From Apostichopus japonicus (taxonomy: Eukaryota; Echinodermata; Holothuroidea; Aspidochirotida; Stichopodidae), in contig NC_092580.1 in NCBI RefSeq assembly GCF_037975245.1, forward strand, positions 32,389,001 through 32,453,000: a stretch of 64,000 nt of DNA, read 5' to 3'. Every line of letters begins with the position of its first letter. Positions within the stretch are counted from its first letter, which is position 1. The translations under genes were made by a program, and so were the position numbers. This document shows positions 36,099 to 50,096 of the stretch, piece by piece. The notes under the pieces are model-generated. The model was not told where the DNA came from. It searched no databases and saw nothing but the letters and a program-made list of their open reading frames with translations.

Positions 36099-36589
36099 AC
36101 GAGGGGTGTTTTACAACTGCTAAGAAACAACGGTACATAATCTGCACAAACAGTCATTTTATTATACGTAAGGTTTGACAAAAATTTTATGAAATATGTA
36201 GAATATCAATTTATTACACTTAAATCTTATTTAATTTAAAGCAGTAGAATACAGTTTTTTCAAATGTGTTTCCTATTACATTATAGGGATAGAGTTTTTC
36301 TGTGTCAAAGTTCACAAATATTACCTCATTGGCCTCTATTGTATCGACTGTGTTATGTGCTCTACACGGGAGTAGTAATCATTGACTTTATATAAAACGG
36401 GTTTTCTGTTGAGAAGACTATATTTATTAAGAGTTAATAAAAGTCAAGAGAAACCGGTGTAAGGAAGGGGAGGGCATGTCAAAGTTTCCTTATCCGCTCT
36501 TTAAAGTGGGTTAAGCACCATTTTAGGCCAACATATTTTCAAGACAATCTCTGTTAGACAGATAGTCGTCATTGTGTTCGCTTTCGATT

Positions 36590-37013
36590 GCCTGTTTTTC
36601 AGCGTTCCATACTTTTATTGTAAACAAACGTTACAATACCGTCAGTGCAGTGCTAGCAGTATTGTACTTAGTAGCAGACAACAGCAAATTGCTGCACAGG
36701 TGAAGGAATTATCGCCTGGCCTTCCACGGGTCAATGATTGCATCGCTCTGATAAATATTTTGAATATGAAACAATCGATTTATTGAGCAGATATCAAGGT
36801 AGTCAACGTGTACAAAAATATTAACTTAACAGAAAATGTGACTTTCCACAGTTTTAGCCAGTGAACAGCTGTTGGTACATACGCTAATGTAACTTAGTTA
36901 GAGATATCACGTTACCTTTCCTCTGTGTTTTTTGTGTAGGGGAACAGTATCGTGCAACTGTTCCTAGAGTGCAAGGACACTACGTTGAACATTGAGGGTC
37001 GAATTTCACTACA
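36590..37013 (+). other. Candidate 5' untranslated exons of MANBAL
   Basis: Two plausible donors on the plus strand: GCTGCACAG|GTGAAG at 36699 and CACTACA|GTAAGT near 37013, the latter exon preceded by a T-rich acceptor (TTTTTTGTGTAG) near 36940. Either could feed the acceptor just before the MANBAL start. No long coding frame. Confidence 0.3.
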
Positions 37014-37962
37014 GTAAGTAAATTTCACTGCAATAAGTTCTTAATGTCACCGTGTCTTGAATTTGACTGCAATAAGATTTCCCTCAAATTATAACCAAGA
37101 TGAAACATGCTGTAATGGAAACTAACATCAATTTGATTAGTACTGAACTATAAAGTCTCATTGAAGCAACAAGTTAGTGTACTCTCAATGTGTTTGTCCT
37201 AAATTCCTAAGCAGTTTTAGGTTTTATAAATAATTATTATTACTTGGGTTTAGCATTGAAACTAAATTAATTAGTAGCAATATCCTTAGAGGATGCTTTC
37301 AGGATGAAAAGATACATTTACATAATAATTTATAATCCTACTTGGCTGAAACCCTATGCCTAAAGTCTTTCTTACTACTACTGGTTTTGCATAGCCTAGG
37401 TCCAGTTTCTTCAGGTTTTGTTTAATCAGTCAAGAGAACAAGTCTATGTAAAAGGTTTACTAGAAATGAGAGGGTAGGGGGAGCATGATACTATGTATAT
37501 GTTCGACACATAATCTTGTTTATTGGGAGCACATGTTCATTTTTGAGTGCCTACAAAGTACAAATGCCTCGTTAGTAATAAAATCTGAATCTGAGAATAC
37601 TGTAGATGTGTTAGCTTTTTTTGAGCATGTGGTAATTAGCTAAAAGCTACAGTATGAAGTGAAGTATTCTTGCTAGGAATGTAAGAATATTGAACCAGAA
37701 GATGAGAAATGTACTCAGTAACTAATATATACATCGAAAAGTACTAGGTTGAAATAGGCCTGGTTCAGGGTCTCTTAAGTTGCCCAGAAAGAGAAAGTTG
37801 GGATTGTTGTTTTACCTTGAGAGTACACACTTCTTCAATTGTAGTTTGTAGCCTACCGTCCTATCTTGAGTATCCCATGAGGTTTAGTGAAAGGGAACAT
37901 TTTATCTAACAAAAAGTTTACTTTCCTTCTCAGACAGGAATTGACAGACAATTAATTTTACC

Positions 37963-40121
37963 ATGGCTGAAGAAGTTTCCATTGAAGATCTCCTTGTAAA
38001 TGAATACAGTACAATTGACAAGATTCTTGAGATTGGCTTATATATTGGAGCAGTCTTTCAACTTGTCTGCATAGGTGCAATCTTCTTTCTCAAGTCACCA
38101 GATGATGATGAGGAAGATGGGTCAGGAAATGATGGAGTAAGTATATATACTTCAAAGATGCTTTGAAATGTGTCTTACAGTAATTCATATTTATTGGATG
38201 AAAGGTTAGAGATTTTAGCCATGCCACTCTCCTTCCCTCCTCCCATCCCTCCCTACTCTCCATCCATTCTCTCACATCTTACTCCAAATAGGAAACAGAA
38301 AATCACATCACCAGTCAATGTTCAAAATGTTCCCAAAATCTGGTTTTCATCAATCTGCTTTTCTCCCTTGATGTTTTGTGTGTGAGCTATACCCAAAAAA
38401 ATCATTTCCATATATATTTGTTTTTGTTTATGATATCTTCTATATTAACAATTTTCAAAGGATGATGAGATCATATTGACTACCTTTATCTTACAACTGC
38501 ATATGTTGTTACCTAAGAGAATGACCAGAGGCTTCACAGTGCAGTAGAAGAATAAACAACATGAACTTAACCTGTTTCTGTCTTTGCTGCATATGATTTA
38601 TAAAGGACATGGGCGGCGATCCGTACTTCCGAGTGGGGGGGATATGACCTGGTTGACTATCTAAGCGTAGCGCCACCATGAGTTGGCGCGAAGCGTACAA
38701 GAAAATTTTGGGATTTACAAACCCTCTAGATGGCCGGAAACGGCACTTCCCGAAGTTTCCAAGCGGCATATATACCCAACTTTAAAATAGGGATATCATG
38801 TCCGAAATATCAAATAATAAGGATCCAAAATACTTTATTTTTAAATTTCGGGTGTTATTTTGGGAAAATTGCCCCTGTCAATCTTGTGTCAGGCGCTACG
38901 TTAGAATGTTCGAGAGCTCTTTTATATTATTCGATGAAGAAAATGGCCTCATGCAGGCTATTATAGGCCTATACACATGCAATACACAATTACACATAGT
39001 TACATTACTAGGTACCAATTGCTAGGGCATCCAGGTGAAACGTGTATTAAGCATTACCCTGGTAACATGAGATTCTCAGCTGTTCGAGGGAACATGTACG
39101 TGTGTAGGCCTACTATAGGGCCTATATGAATACTATGAGGGTGCATATATGTACTATATCAATACCGTGGGCGCAATAACACATTTTGTTGTTATAGGGC
39201 CAATGAAGCCTACAGTCAACTATTCTTGCTTTATAAAGACGGTTTATTTGAAAAGATCGCACTGCGTTTATGGTAGGCGAGAAATGAAGCTAAAAAAGAG
39301 CCGTACATTCACGATGATGCATAAATGTAGGCATGAAAAAATTCTTATCCCTGGCATTTAGTGGGGGGGGGATATGGTGTATTACATCCCCTCCACTCAT
39401 TTTCATGGGGGGATATATCCCCCCCTTCCCCCCCCCCCCCCCAGGATCGCCGCCCATGATAAAGGAAGCCTAATGTTCTCATTTCCACTATATAACTCTG
39501 CAAAAAAATAAACACCATTGCAATGCAAGTAATTGTTGTATATTTTGTGTACTGTAATGCATTGTCAAGTAGTTATGTCTTGACAAGGTAGCAGAACTAA
39601 AAAGTGACACAAAAAATGCTTGATATGCTAAACTCTCTGCAAATAATTCAAGGTTTACAACACACTACTGTGTATGCAACTTTGACAGTTTTGAAGTATC
39701 AGTTTGTGTGTGTTTTTTTTTTATTTGGGCCAATCATTGTGTTTAAAATATTGATGATGAGACCTATAAGCTGATCAAGGTATTTTTTTTTTAATTTTCA
39801 GTGCTAACTATCAGTATTTATTATTTTTGCTTTGGTTCCTTTCTTGCCAAATATTATTAGTAAATGTTGCATAAATAATAAACTGCAGTTCTTTATTTAG
39901 TATTTCTTTCTCTTCTTCTTCGTCTTCTTCTTTATCTGATCTGATTGATCAGGGCACAACAAGTTTGCTCAAGATCCTTGAAAATGGATATCAAATTTCT
40001 CTCTTAAATATTTGAATTTTATTTTGTATTGTTTTTTTTCTGCACACAGGGTACGTCAAATAACAACACACAAGAGAAAATGGCCAAGAAGGACCGAGCA
40101 GAGAGAAAGAAAAAAAACTAG
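37963..40121 (+). CDS. MANBAL: MANBAL / UPF0239 small membrane protein, two coding exons
   Basis: Exons 37963-38136 (58 codons, donor GGA|GTAAGT) and 40050-40121 (23 codons plus TAG, acceptor CACACAG|GGT), both phase 0, giving 81 residues; human MANBAL is about 85. The start has a good context (ACCATGG) and a T/C-rich acceptor about 30 bases upstream. The protein has a short N-terminus, one membrane segment (LEIGLYIGAVFQLVCIGAIF, about residues 27-46), an acidic stretch (DDDEEDG) and a lysine-rich C-terminal tail (AKKDRAERKKKN). The GLYxGAxFQxxC core is the UPF0239 signature, shared with Drosophila anon-73B1 and human MANBAL. Function in the family is unknown; a tail-type ER/membrane protein is likely. 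It is divergently arranged with GTSE1. A hAT-like element lies in its 1.9-kb intron. Confidence 0.88.
38608..39458. mobile_element. hAT-like non-autonomous element in MANBAL intron
   Basis: 851 bp bounded by inverted CATGGGCGGCGATCC termini and flanked by perfect 8-bp duplications ATAAAGGA (38600-38607 and 39459-39466). Eight-base duplications and a CA-starting end fit the hAT superfamily. Long G/C runs lie just inside both ends. No transposase frame remains. A central block (38655-38765, ACTATCTAAGCG ... TACAAGAAAATTTT) recurs at 49.9, 60.0 and 60.6 kb. Confidence 0.85.
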
Positions 40122-42392
40122 CACAGAAGTTGACTGGACTACAGCTTAAATTTTATTCTACTGGAATGGAGCTATGTTGCATCTAAAATCATTTAGTTTC
40201 CAGTCATGAAGCTCTCATGATAAAAAAGACTGAAATTTATGTAATTGGTAATTTGAAGAGAATTTTAAATCCAAATTAACACTGTTTGTATCATGTATGT
40301 CATAGCTTTCCTTACAGCTTTGTATTCCACCTTGGGGGGCTTGGTGGGCGGGGGAGGGAGGGAGGGAGGTAGGAGTAAAATCCTACCCCCAAAACACAAT
40401 TGTACGCTACTGGCAAAGTTTCAATGCTTTTTAGTTCTGATTAATTTGGAAATTGATTTTACTTTATTTGGATCTTCTTAGATAGCAAAGAATGACTTTG
40501 CTGAAAGAGGAATCTTATGAATTACTAAATTTTAAAAATTTTATCCGTTGCAAGTTGATACTTTGTGCAAGAACTGGTGATGTTGAAGTGTACTTAATAA
40601 GCCATTACCAAACTTTCAACTCCTTACAAAATGTGGTCTTATATTATTTGTGCATACGGCCAATTTTATTTCTGAAATCTGAGTTTATAATAATTAGTTG
40701 GGTGTGTGTAAATAATGTTTTGAAGTTCCAGCCTTTAATCTTCCAGTTTATATTTTCAGCATAGAGGGTTTGGTTCCTTGTCAAAAGTCTTCCAATCTTT
40801 TTGTAGTTATTTATTAAGTAATTTTGCTTTGCCAAATTCGTTTTTGTATCTTACAGGGGCATGATTTTGTTTATTTCAGATTGTCTTTTCGGCCAGAAAA
40901 TGGTTGCAACTTAATGGGGAAAACTTTTATAGTATGATGCTAATATGAATTAGCCATCTAAGAACCACATTAATCAGCCTGATAATAATTTCCACTATAA
41001 TTGTATGATAAGATGTACCACTATAGCTCCTGTTGCAAATGAAGAATAGGTAGAACCAAGTCACTTGAACATTCAGTCACCTTAACAATAAGTCACTTTA
41101 TCACTTTGTTAATCTAAGTCACCTTAATACTGTGGCTCCTGTTATAAATGAAGAAAAGGTTGAATCAAGTTTATCAACCTAAGTCATTCCTTTTTAAGAA
41201 GACAAGTCTGTCTTTTTCCATTACAATATACTCAAACTTGTGAGAAGCAAGTTTTAGTTTTTGAAATCTGAAATGATACTACTATAATACAATAATTTGA
41301 AATGTTTCGTTAAACTTGTAAATTTCAATCCTTGAAAGATTTTGAGTATGAATTATTGGTGCTTATTTGATTCTAGTTCACAAGAAAATTCGTTTGGATA
41401 TTATTGAAAGAAGACCAAAAAAAAAAAATTAATTGTAGAGGGGGGATATGTATTCATCCTTTCAACTTGTAGTAACTTCCAATATTCAGTATGTAAAGAA
41501 GTCAAATGTATGTGTTCCTGGTAAAATGTCTTCATTTATAAAGAGTATACAATTTCTCATAACGGTGATAGACATAAATTTGCTATTGCACTATGATATC
41601 ATATTGCTGTATGGCCATATGCTATTGTATTGTAGTATGACATCATCTGGCAAATAGCTATTTAAATATCTGTATTGAAACCTGAAATGCATACAAATTT
41701 AGAGATTTATATATTTTATAATTATATTTCTCATCTCGTTGTGTCGTGTATGTACAATGCTTCCATCTTAAACCTGTAACAGAAAATGCGAATGTTGTAA
41801 CAAGCTTGAAAAAAAAGCGTTTTTCCATGGGTGGCTAACAGAATAAGGTGGTTATAATTGTGTACCTTGCAGTGCTTTATATGTAGATGTAGTATTATGA
41901 ATTATGTTGTGCTATACTGTATTTCAATTCATACTCTTGAAGCTACATATCATCTACCTTTTCATTCGTAGAGAAAGTTTTATTATTTTTTCCGAGGGAC
42001 GCATTTCAAGTTTGAAAATTAAAACATTGATTTAAAGGTGAACTCAACATAAATTGTCCTCTCACAATTTCATCATTATGTTCGGACCGTTACAGGCCAT
42101 CAGTATTGCCAGCAATCTCGCCAAATATGACCAAAGAAAGTTTCACTCATGGTGAAATTTCAACAATCACTTTACCTTCAACCACAAGAAAATTTCACTG
42201 CTGAGACATTTGTTTTATGTGATAGAAAAATACCTCAATATCCGGTAAATTTGAATGAACGCATTCTCAAGAAAGGTTTAGTTTTGGAAAACCCTATTGC
42301 ACTTATTTATCATACTTAAAGCTCGCGCCATTATTGATGATATCTAAATTGTAAGGAACGTCATAGTTCGGTTCAGCCGTTCCCCGCTGCGC
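40122..42392. other. MANBAL 3' untranslated region and spacer
   Basis: AT-rich sequence with no further exon. It includes a G-rich run near 40340. No clear polyadenylation signal could be chosen. Confidence 0.4.
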
Positions 42393-43230
42393 ATGTCTCA
42401 GCTTCATGTTTCATCAAGGAGACATTCCTCGATACAATGTCCGAGATTCAGGTATACAAGTTGTAACCGGAGTGTTGTGATACTAAACATGTACGTTTCA
42501 AGTCGCAACCGAATAAATCAACAAAGGGATGTCACGTACAGTCCTAGATCATCAAGGCAGGACATAACATATGTGAAGGACTTCAAAAATACTGTTGCTA
42601 AGGAACTTGCAAGTCATAGGACACAGGACTCGAAAAAGAATGTATGACTATAATGTACTCTCATGGTAAAGGTATTGTATTAAGGCAATTAGGGCTCAAC
42701 GTGTTGCAGGCCCACATGAAACAAGTCGACTCAGTATGTGAAATGAAGGATGAAAATGGCAAAATTAGCATATCATACTGTTAAATATAATATTCGATGG
42801 TCAAACTTAATAAACCAACGCACAATACATGACCTTACAACATAGTTAAGGGAGTATAGGCAGCAATTGAATTGTCAAACAGCTGATTATGTAACTTAGA
42901 ACTCGATAGGTACCGTCATTACTTAGTTACAACTACTACGAAATGTGCAAAGTGGCTGGTCTGGATACTCTTCAACTGTGGTACGTCTATGGGGCGATTG
43001 GCTATAAGTTAACACACGGACATCAGATAGTGGTGGCGAGGTAGAATAGTATGTGAAATAGTACTTACAGGTTGGATCCAACACCAAATAATACAACAAG
43101 TAGTGGCATCAACCATCAAGTTGATCCGATCACAATATGGGTACAGGACAGTCAATTTAAAGAATATAGAACAGCCAAGCGGGAAACATTCAATCAAACA
43201 AAATATGATGAACAAAATGGTCTTCAAATA
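42393..43230 (+). CDS. Weak candidate gene, unknown product
   Basis: ATG 42393 opens a Ser/Arg-rich frame that is open to 42647. If a phase-2 donor at 42451 (TTCAG|GTATAC) is used, it joins in frame to an exon from 43071 (acceptor ACTTACAG) with a hydrophilic, non-repetitive frame containing ITIWVQDSQFKEYRTAKRE and TFNQTKYDEQNG. A further frame near 43335-43489 follows a TTCTTCAG acceptor, but I found no phase-compatible donor. I do not recognise the protein. The peptide composition looks coding-like, but this may be chance. Confidence 0.3.
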
Positions 43231-43901
43231 GTAGACTTTCTTCTGAAAATAATCAGCTTGTTTGTTCATTACGTTTGTTTGATTTATGAAAGCAAATAAT
43301 TTGGATGCACATAAAATGAATATATTCTTCAGGGTACGCTGGGTAAACCAGCCTCCCAACTCAAACTGTGAAGTTGGAAATCTAGACCCTAAATGTTTCA
43401 GGGGTGACGATTCTAAGGAAAGGGATGTCGGTATTAACTTGCCAAAATATTTTCAAAATAAATTCATTAAACCATGTACCTTTCATTAATTAATACAAAT
43501 GCTAAAGGGGATGCAATGCTGACAGGGCGGAAGAGGGTTCAAACTGGAGAGGCGCAAAGATCGAGGGGCAGTGGCACTTATCATTTGAATGTAAGATCCC
43601 AAATCTCAAAATGATCCAACCTGAAAACGAATCCCCCATGCATACCGTAGTAACAATTGCAGTACATCTATGTGTTTCAGCGAAAGGACACATTTATGAT
43701 ACTTATTGCTCTTAATTTTCCAACGACAGTGCAGTTTCTGGATCTCAATTCGAATTTTTAAATTAAAAAAAAAAATACGCTGGATATGATTAGCATGTAA
43801 ATTATACGTTGTTGAATCCTTGTTGGATCGGTGACTAGTCGGATCAGATATGTGGTACCGTCACACGTTTCACCTTTCTGCCAATACTGTACATCAAGGT
43901 C

Positions 43902-44986
43902 CTAAAGCTTGGCGTCAGGACAACAGGCTGTTTCGCTCAACCGCTCCATGATGGCCAGCATACGCCCAAACATGGCCATCAGTTCCTATTTAGAAGAAAC
44001 AAACGAGGATGTGACGTCATGATGAGTACCATCACTATCGGGAAAAAATAGGGTGGGGGGAAGGGGAGGTACATGTTGCCGTGGGTTCATCAATTGGTAA
44101 GCAATATTACTATAAATAATGTGTTCTAAGTTATAATATTCGATTCAGTTTTCTTCCGAAGAAAACCTGCCATAGGTTCGAAACGTCAGAACCCTCTTAT
44201 TTTAACAATAGAACCTGAAAATATACATCAATATGGAGATAAACAATGTATTAAACTACTACAATCTCATACAACAACAATCAACGATGCTTAAGATGGA
44301 ATCTAACAATTAATGGCTGTGGTCTCCTTTACGCGTTTTTTTTCTACTTCTCAAGTTTTGATGTCTTGTGCTGTTGTTTACCCTTCAACATACACATAAA
44401 GCCCGGGTCACATCTGCGCGATTCAACACGCGATTCAACTCGCAACTAAAATCACGCGAATCAGAAAAGTTGCTTCTGAGAACTTGCGCTGATTAGGACA
44501 TTGCTCTATTGCAAATCAACCCAAATCGACTGCGCAACTTTTATTGCGCAACAAATTGATACCCGTGTCTAACTACGCGATTCAACCTGCAATTGTATTG
44601 CGAGTTGAATCGCCTGTTGAATCGCGCAGATGTGACCCGGGCTTAACACTTCAACGCATGCACACACACACATCACTTCAACACAAACAACCCTTCATGA
44701 CACACGCACACAACACTTCAACACGCATATACACTTAAAAAATATTTTTTTTGCTTACTTCACTTGTAAACACGAAGTCGGTACTGGTGGTACTAGTGCT
44801 GGTACTAGTACTGCTGCTCCCTGAGTTATTGTTGTTGTTGTTATTATTATTATTGTTGTTGTTGTTGCTGCGACGTGACATCAACGTGTCAACAATTGCC
44901 ATATCTTCATTAGTAACTGCACCAGCGAGGCATTGGTGAGAAATGGCTAAGACAACCACAAGTACTGAACACAGGGCAATCTTCAT
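43902..44986 (-). CDS. Small secreted polypeptide precursor, two exons
   Basis: Exon 1 is 44986-44759 (76 codons, donor GAA|GTAAGC) and exon 2 is 43985-43902 (27 codons plus TAG, acceptor TTCTTCTAAATAG), both phase 0, giving 103 residues. Residues 1-21 form a clear signal peptide (MKIALCSVLVVVLAISHQCL, cleavage near AGA). Then VTNEDMAIVDTLMSRR with a dibasic site, a run of 14 Asn, a Ser/Thr stretch, and a C-terminal amphipathic helix-like segment ELMAMFGRMLAIMERLSE followed by TACCPDAKL. A TATA box lies about 95 bp upstream of the ATG. The layout (signal, dibasic site, short conserved-looking C-terminus with a vicinal cysteine pair) would suit a peptide-hormone or secreted helical-peptide precursor, but I do not recognise the family. 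The Asn run is encoded by an AAC/AAT microsatellite and probably varies in length. Its intron holds a MITE and a hammerhead-like motif. Confidence 0.6.
44156..44187 (+). ncRNA. Hammerhead-like motif, copy 2
   Basis: CCGAAGA, hairpin AACCT/AGGTT with loop GCCAT, then GAAACGTC. It has the same order as copy 1 at 32924 but a core substitution (CCGA for CTGA), so it is probably inactive. Likely a remnant of a Penelope-like or related element. Confidence 0.4.
44400..44643. mobile_element. MITE with about 45-bp inverted repeats, TAA target site
   Basis: 244 bp. Termini AGCCCGGGTCACATCTGCGC and its reverse complement, extended by GATTCAAC and GCGATTCAACTCGCA blocks on each side. Flanked by TAA on both sides (44397-44399, 44644-44646), consistent with a PIF/Harbinger TWA duplication. 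No open frame. It lies in the intron of the secreted-peptide gene. Confidence 0.8.
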
Positions 44987-45075
44987 GATGTCGAACGAAT
45001 GAAGCACGAGTTCAAGAAGGCGAAAAGTGAAAGAAAATGTTTAAGTTTTGGCCTCAGTCCTCTGGAGCTTACCAA

Positions 45076-45083
45076 TATATATA
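45076..45083 (-). promoter_or_regulatory. TATA box of the secreted-peptide gene
   Basis: CTATATATATTGG in gene orientation, about 95 bp before the ATG at 44986, which would place transcription start near 45050 with a 60-bp leader. A TATA-driven promoter suits a tissue-restricted secreted product. Confidence 0.5.
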
Positions 45084-45089
45084 GTTCTG

Positions 45090-46152
45090 AAAAGAGGTGC
45101 TACTACCATGAACTTTTGAAGACCATCCCGTCTATCCATATCCTTGAAATACTTTCATCTGATTGGTGGAGATGTCGATTTGATTCCCTGGAAGATTCTA
45201 TCCACAGATAAGTCGTATAGTTAATTACTTCGGGGTCTGGCATAATTAACTATAAGTTGATGAAGTAACGTCTTCAGGGTGCCGAACAATAAATGACTTG
45301 CAATTTCTTTCGAAAAATATAGAACTTCTAAAGACAATATTATTCGTTACTCCATTGTTAGGACATAGCAGTAACTTTGCCTCTCTTTTTGCAACTTTGT
45401 AGAGAATACTCCCCAGGTAGCATTGAGAATTTTCTTCGTCGTGTATTCAAACAATTTGAAACTTTGTAAACATTGTAGGTTTCAAAAATGTTTTGATTCG
45501 ACAGGGGAGTGTGAGGATGTAAAGGAATTTGCCAGTATATATTTTCAATCATGAACCAATGAACTAAATTAAGAAACAATGATTATGAAATTACTATTTA
45601 CTATTTATTAATTTATTCATGCATGGAGAGGTGGTACAGAAAATAATGATTGTAATGATCAGAATAGTAAATAGATAGATGGATATCATGAATGCGTCGA
45701 CGTGACTTCGGCCAGCTTCTTTAACTTCCAACACACCCCTTCCCCAGGGATTGAGCAAGTACATTACAAAATTAACTCTTAAGTCACAGACCTTGATACA
45801 CACTCTCAGACTCATACATGGTTCCCTTACAGCAGTACGTGTATCCATGTGATTATAATTATGCACCGTCTAGTGTCTAGTGCATATATCACATTTCTTT
45901 CTCAATCAGTGGCGTCGCCAAGGGGGGGGGGGGAAACCTAGTGCCCCCCGAGTGCCCCCCCCCCATCTGAGATTTGGGTTGGTAAAAAATATATATATAT
46001 TTTGTTATATTCAACTCCCATCATCTGAGTTGGTTTTTCACAAGGACAAAAAAGCACAGTAATTCGTATTTTCTTCAAATGAGCTGCGAAAAAATGAAAA
46101 AGTGTATCCTTGACCGTCGGGTATCGAAGTCGTAACCCGCGCCATCACAACA
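45090..46152. other. Spacer with a hAT-like terminus
   Basis: No gene seen. At 45907 the word CAGTGGCGTCGCCAAGGGGG, followed by G and C runs, looks like the left end of another hAT-type element; its other end was not found. Confidence 0.4.
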
Positions 46153-46790
46153 CTAGTTGGTCATAAGAACCTACGCTAGTCTTTCCTACTATTAACAGTA
46201 CACTCAATTCACCTAATAGGTGCAATTATATGTTTCACCATGAGGAGCATGCTATAAGTTCATGTTCCTCGGGCCCTCCCTTAAAAATACTTCAGGTTCT
46301 TGGCGACCACGTTGCGTTAGATAGTGTAAAACCGCCTACACCCCCATTTCATTTCATCATACAAAACAAAAAAAGCAAAAAGGTTTACAAAACGCATTTG
46401 AAAAAAAGCACTTTTTAAACATTGGCACTTAATCTCGCAACACGCGGAATTATCCAAACTGTTTCCAAAAGAACCGATTCTAGCCTACAAAAGGGCCCAA
46501 AATCTCAAAGATTTACTTGTTAACTCAAGGTTTCGTACTAACGAAGAATCAGCTAACTCTCAAGGTTTACACGAAGCTTTTTTAGATTCTCTTATAGTTG
46601 CACTATGAGTCCATAAAAACTCGTGCACAGAAATAGATGCATTTTGAGAAAGAGACGCCCAGGCCGAATATAAAATATTCAAAGGATACTACCGATGAAG
46701 CTCCTCCTATAAAGTTTGAGAGCAGAAACCGGTCTAGTTGGTCATAAGAACCTACGCTAGTCTTTCCTACTATTAACAGTACACTCAATT
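46153..46790. repeat. 57-bp exact direct repeats bracketing about 520 bp
   Basis: Positions 46153-46209 and 46734-46790 are identical over 57 bases (start CTAGTTGGTCATAAGAACCT, end ACAGTACACTCAATT). Exact identity in otherwise diverged spacer implies a recent duplication. The interval has no coding frame. Confidence 0.9.
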
Positions 46791-48908
<2,118 letters not shown>

Positions 48909-49827
48909 TATATATATGTGAGTGTGTGTGTGTGATAACAGTGCAAACACAATGTTAGCATACAGGAAACTATGACATGTTTTTTAAAAGTCTCCGCATA
49001 CCTAGCTATGTTTGTGTCACAGTATAGGCCATTCAATTGATGCAGCACTTTATAATTCCATTGTTTACTCCATATCATACTTTGAAATCAATAGTACCTC
49101 CAAGAAAGTTAAATCGATCAAGTTCTCCTAGTGTTTATGTAGGTTTGGTTGCAATAAGCTCTTTTGCATCAGAAAAGACAAAAACATAAATCAAATAAAA
49201 ACTGATAAGATTATATGAGGGCAAGTATTTCATTACACGGAAACCGTCCTTTCGTCGCCATGCACTTTATATTTAATACCAAGTAAAAGTTTGTTCTTTC
49301 TTCTGTATGTTTAATATATTTTAATATTGGTATATATGTCGACGAATTCCAATCATATAAATTGTTATTGAAGGACAAGAATAATATTTTGTGCTCAATT
49401 TCACTCCCTTAATGCTTTTTTTCATTACCATCCATTTTAAAGCTTTTGGAACTCCGCCCAAGAAGTGACCGCGACATAAAACTAGTGTCATTGGCAGTAT
49501 GTTGTTCCAGAAGTTAACGGTTATAATGGAAGCAAATCAAATCGTTTTCTTTATCTTGGAAGAGATGCTTGCGACGAGCAACTCAATAGCTAAGGAAAAT
49601 GATGTTCCATTTATATACGTCATGATTTAAAAGTTCTGTCGGGGCTCAGAGATTTTGTCAATTTACATGTGGGGCCATTGTGCAGCCATTAAGAGGTGAA
49701 ATCTTTTCTTTACCTGCTGTTTTCAAGACTGACGTAGAGCGGTGTCATCGGCAACAACAAAACAATGATAATATTGTCCATAGCGTCGCCACTCAATCCA
49801 CACTTGTCCCAATAGCAAACTTGGTAG

Positions 49828-50088
49828 CAGAGGCGTAGCGAAGAATTTGCCAAGGAAGGGGCGGAGTCTATGCAAACTATCTAAGCGTAGTGCCACCATA
49901 TGTTGGCGCGATGCGTGCAAGAAAATTTTGGCCGAAAATGCCTCCCAGATCGCTGGAAATGGCACTTCCCAGTAAGTTGCATCTAAGCATTTTTTAGTTT
50001 GAAATTACTCGCGATATCATAAAAAGATATGCTCAAGGGGGGGGGGGGCGGTCGCCCCCTTCGCCCCCCCCCATTGGCTGCGCGCTTG
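49828..50088. mobile_element. hAT-like MITE
   Basis: 261 bp with CAGAGGCGTAGCGAAG at the left and, reversed, CAAGCGCGCAGCCAAT at the right, flanked by exact 8-bp duplications CTTGGTAG (49820-49827, 50089-50096). It carries the ACTATCTAAGCG...GCAAGAAAATTTTGG block shared with the element in the MANBAL intron. A long G/C tract lies near the right end. Confidence 0.85.
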
Positions 50089-50096
50089 CTTGGTAG

